DNA from: an uncultured Clostridia bacterium
GTDB lineage: Bacteria; Bacillota; Clostridia; Christensenellales; Borkfalkiaceae
Length of the DNA stretch: 15,627 bases
NCBI GenBank assembly: GCA_934271725.1
Contig: CAKQSC010000022.1
Coordinates: forward strand, 1-15,627
Reading direction: 5' to 3'
Shown here: piece after piece, positions 13,741 through 15,627 of the stretch
How the letters are laid out: each line of letters starts with the position of its first letter
Numbering within the stretch: position 1 is the stretch's first letter
Notes under the pieces: model-generated
Database searches by the model: none
Seen by the model: only the letters and a program-made list of their open reading frames with translations
What the model was told of the DNA's origin: nothing
Program-made: the position numbers and the translations under genes

Positions 13741-14192
13741 CGGACGAAGAGTATATGTTAAAAGCGTTGACGCTTGCCGAAAGGGCTTCGGAAAAAAACG
13801 AAGTGCCGATAGGTTGCGTCATCGTAAAAAAGAATAAAATAATAGCGAAAGCGTACAATAAAAAAGAGCGGACGAAAAATCCGCTCAAACACGCCGAGAT
13901 AATCGCGATAGAAAAGGCGGTTAAAAAAACGAAAGACTGGCGACTTAACGACTGCACTCTTTACGTTACGTTGGAGCCTTGCCCCATGTGCGCGGGGGCG
14001 ATCGTGAGCGCGAGAGTCGGCAGAGTGGTGTTCGGCGCGTACGAACCGAAAAGCGGTTCGGCGGAAAGCAAGTTCAAAATACTTACCGAATCGGGGCTTA
14101 ACCATAAAACGGAATATACGGGCGGTGTTTTAAAGGAAGAATGCGTAGCGGTTCTTCAAAAATATTTCGCTTCCAAACGCAAGAAAAACTGA
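13737..14192 (+). CDS. tadA: tRNA-specific adenosine deaminase TadA
   Basis: A 151-residue zinc deaminase that converts A34 of the tRNA-Arg(ACG) anticodon to inosine, allowing it to read CGU, CGC and CGA. The zinc/catalytic signature is complete: HAE (H52, proton-shuttling E54) and PCPMC (C82, C85). EVPIGCVIV (22-30) and DWRLNDCTLYVTLEPC are typical of TadA, and GAYEPKSGSAESKF matches the usual GA.D.K.GA..S region. The length is normal. The ATG overlaps the stop of the M14 gene (ATGA). It is the last gene of the operon that starts at 9292; prs then has its own promoter. No clear terminator follows. Confidence 0.95.
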   Translation: MTDEEYMLKALTLAERASEKNEVPIGCVIVKKNKIIAKAYNKKERTKNPLKHAEIIAIEKAVKKTKDWRLNDCTLYVTLEPCPMCAGAIVSARVGRVVFGAYEPKSGSAESKFKILTESGLNHKTEYTGGVLKEECVAVLQKYFASKRKKN

Positions 14193-14207
14193 AAGCAAAA
14201 AAGTAGT

Positions 14208-14235
14208 TTTTCGTCTTAAAATAAGTTGACGAAAA
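14208..14235. promoter_or_regulatory. Inverted repeat overlapping the prs -35
   Basis: TTTTCGTC (14208-14215) and GACGAAAA (14228-14235) are a perfect 8-base inverted repeat with 12 bases between. The right half covers the -35 TTGACG of the prs promoter. It could be an operator, or a weak terminator of the upstream operon with TTTTT 5 bases further on (14240-14244). Confidence 0.4.
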
Positions 14236-14254
14236 GGGCTTTTTAATGTACAAT
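14226..14254 (+). promoter_or_regulatory. Sigma-A promoter for prs
   Basis: TTGACG (14226-14231) and TACAAT (14249-14254) are 17 bases apart, 5/6 matches each, the best full promoter in the window. The start would be near 14261, giving about 48 bases of leader before the prs ATG. Confidence 0.75.
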
Positions 14255-14308
14255 AGATATGCTTGAACAGCGCAAAATTATATAAGTACAAGAGAGGATT
14301 TGTCAAAG

Positions 14309-15271
14309 ATGATCACACACGGTAACCAGATAGAATTGTTTGCGGGTAATTCAAACAAAGCGCTTGCGCAGGATATTGCGAAAAACCTCGGAATGACGCT
14401 CGGCGATATAGAAGTTTCTACGTTCAGCGACGGTGAAATAAACGTTCATATCGGCGAAACGGTAAGAGGCAAGGACGTTTTTATAATTCAGTCCACTTCC
14501 ACCCCCGTAAACGATAACTTAATGGAACTTCTCATTATGATAGACGCGGCGAGAAGGGCTTCCGCAGGCAGAATCACGGCGGTGCTTCCTTATTTCGGAT
14601 ATGCCCGTCAGGACAGAAAAGCAAAACCGAGAGATCCTATTACGGCAAAACTCGTTGCCGATATTTTAACAAGCGCGGGCGCGGACAGAGTTCTTACAAT
14701 GGACCTTCACGCGGCGCAGATACAGGGTTTCTTCGACATTCCCGTAGATCATCTTATAGGCGCGCCTATTCTTGCAAAATATTTCAAAGACAAAGTAAAC
14801 GACGACTGGGTTATAGTTTCCCCCGACGTAGGTTCGGTATCGAGAGCGAGAAACTTCGCTTCCAAATTCAACGGTTGCAGTCTTGCAATCGTCGACAAGA
14901 GAAGACCTAAGGCGAACGTTATGGAAGTTATGAACATTATAGGCGACGTTAACGGCAAAAGTTGTCTTATGGTAGACGATATGATAGATACTGCCGGCAC
15001 CATTTGTCAGGGCGCGCAGGCTATTATGGATCACGGCGCGAAAGAAGTCATCGCTTGTTGCACGCACGCCGTACTCAGCGGGCCCGCTCTTCAAAGACTT
15101 AACGATTCCTGCATCAAGCAGATTATCGTACTCGATACCATTCATCTCGACGACGAGGTTTTAAAGACCTGCCCCAAAATAAAAGTTTTGTCTACCGCAA
15201 AACTTTTCGCCGCGGCAATCAAAAAGATTTACAACGACGAATCCATCGGGGCTATTTACGACGCCGAATAA
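14309..15271 (+). CDS. prs: Ribose-phosphate pyrophosphokinase (PRPP synthase)
   Basis: A 320-residue class I PRPP synthase that transfers pyrophosphate from ATP to ribose 5-phosphate. It feeds purine, pyrimidine, NAD, histidine and tryptophan synthesis in the cytoplasm. Motifs are complete: FSDGEINV (39-46), YFGYARQDRKAKPRDP (95-110), the Mg/catalytic histidine H134 in TMDLHAAQIQGFFD, the flexible-loop DKRRP (196-200), and the PRPP-binding VDDMIDTAGT (222-231). The length matches the family. ATG 14309 is chosen because the mature family start is MITHGNQI-like; GAGG (14294-14297) is rather far (11 bases), while the in-frame TTG at 14300 would be too close (2 bases). It has its own promoter and terminator, so it is monocistronic. 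Confidence 0.97.
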   Translation: MITHGNQIELFAGNSNKALAQDIAKNLGMTLGDIEVSTFSDGEINVHIGETVRGKDVFIIQSTSTPVNDNLMELLIMIDAARRASAGRITAVLPYFGYARQDRKAKPRDPITAKLVADILTSAGADRVLTMDLHAAQIQGFFDIPVDHLIGAPILAKYFKDKVNDDWVIVSPDVGSVSRARNFASKFNGCSLAIVDKRRPKANVMEVMNIIGDVNGKSCLMVDDMIDTAGTICQGAQAIMDHGAKEVIACCTHAVLSGPALQRLNDSCIKQIIVLDTIHLDDEVLKTCPKIKVLSTAKLFAAAIKKIYNDESIGAIYDAE

Positions 15272-15288
15272 TCATTTTAAAGACAACT

Positions 15289-15322
15289 ATCCCGGGAAAG
15301 CAGTTTTTCGGGATTGTTTTTT
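15289..15322 (+). terminator. Rho-independent terminator of prs
   Basis: An 11-bp stem (15289-15299 with 15304-15314, two G-U pairs, core ATCCCG/CGGGAT) around the tetraloop GCAG is followed by TGTTTTTT. It begins 17 bases after the prs stop. Confidence 0.82.
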
Positions 15323-15380
15323 AATCGGCAAGCGACGTAAAACGACCGGTTTTCGGGCGCAATGCCGACAGGAGAAAATT

Positions 15381-15627
15381 ATGAATATTAAAATAATAAC
15401 GCCGGACGACGGTTACAACTATTTTTTCGGATATTACGACTTACAGCCCTTTTCTTCGGACAACCGCATACACCTTGCTCATCGGGTAAAGTTTTGCAAT
15501 CGTTTGCCCGAAAAAACGGACGTTGCGGAGGTCGGGTATATCGATATAAAAGACAGACAATTCGTAAAAGTTGCCGAAACGAGAGCCTGGAACTTTCAGC
15601 AGGGTGCGTTTTTAAGATGGTTTAAAC
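15381..15627 (+). CDS. Unrecognised protein, 3' end beyond the window
   Basis: An open frame from ATG 15381 to the window end (82 complete codons), preceded by AGGAG at an ideal 6-base spacing. It begins MNIKIITPDDGYNYFFGYYD and contains LAHRVKFCNRLPE, VAEVGYIDIKD and AETRAWNFQQGAFLRW. It has no signal peptide and no membrane segment in the visible part. The pattern of short strands with aromatic/Trp motifs suggests a beta-propeller, and I have an impression of similar uncharacterised bacterial proteins with an ETRAWN(W/F)QQG motif, but I cannot name a function. It lies 110 bases after prs, beyond a terminator, so it probably has its own promoter, although none is obvious in 15323-15370. Confidence 0.75.
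   Translation, partial: MNIKIITPDDGYNYFFGYYDLQPFSSDNRIHLAHRVKFCNRLPEKTDVAEVGYIDIKDRQFVKVAETRAWNFQQGAFLRWFK

Noticed and set aside
14183..14212. GAAAAACT/AGTTTTTC inverted repeat as the tadA terminator
   Set aside because: The stem is almost all A-T, the left arm overlaps the tadA stop region and no T run follows; at best a weak structure.
14300..14308. TTG at 14300 as the prs start
   Set aside because: GAGG would be only 2 bases away and the family normally starts at the Met of MITHGNQ.
15323..15380. Promoter or regulatory element before the last ORF
   Set aside because: Only a distant TCGGCA/TGCCGA pair and small palindromes are visible; no convincing -10/-35 was found.

Overview
The window looks like chromosomal DNA from an endospore-forming, Gram-positive-type anaerobe of the class Clostridia. 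It holds a complete gerA-type germination receptor operon, spoIIE, and single-copy housekeeping genes (murF, ddl, rlmH, tadA, prs). A-rich Shine-Dalgarno (SD) sites, many 4-base ATGA overlaps and strong use of NCG codons (GCG, ACG, TCG, CCG) at moderate GC are uniform along the window, so I see no island of foreign DNA. A finer placement (for example a Christensenellales-like gut lineage) is a guess. I see no tRNA, rRNA, insertion sequence, CRISPR array or recognisable riboswitch.

Layout. (1) 1-2375, plus strand: the 3' part of a MurF-type ligase, a terminator with a possible promoter overlapping it, and ddl. ddl is followed by a short in-frame heptad-repeat tail and a terminator. MurF and Ddl act in successive steps: Ddl makes D-Ala-D-Ala and MurF adds it to the peptidoglycan precursor. 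(2) 2357-5987, minus strand: gerAA-gerAB-gerAC, translationally coupled. The GerAC protein lacks the expected lipoprotein cysteine. (3) 5988-6813, plus strand: a promoter, a 16-codon very basic leader ORF with a perfect Shine-Dalgarno, a hairpin covering the next ribosome site, and a 180-residue unknown membrane protein, closed by a strong bidirectional terminator. (4) 6872-9109, minus strand: spoIIE. (5) 9110-9291: divergent promoters for spoIIE and the next operon, with a pair of 11-base direct repeats exactly 20 bases apart. (6) 9292-14192, plus strand: a tight five-gene operon of a secreted M6 metalloprotease, a CPBP intramembrane protease, rlmH, an M14 carboxypeptidase-like enzyme and tadA. 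(7) 14193-15322: prs with its own promoter and terminator. (8) 15381-end: the start of an unrecognised protein.

The most interesting unit is the M6 protease/CPBP pair. The M6 protein ends in Gly-Cys, a transmembrane segment and a KRKRR tail. The gene 5 bases downstream encodes a CPBP (Rce1-like) protease, the family that contains the myxosortases, which process Cys-containing C-terminal sorting signals. This could be a dedicated substrate/sorting-enzyme pair in a clostridial lineage. The second is the leader-peptide arrangement at 6063-6231, which resembles translational attenuation control of an unknown membrane protein.
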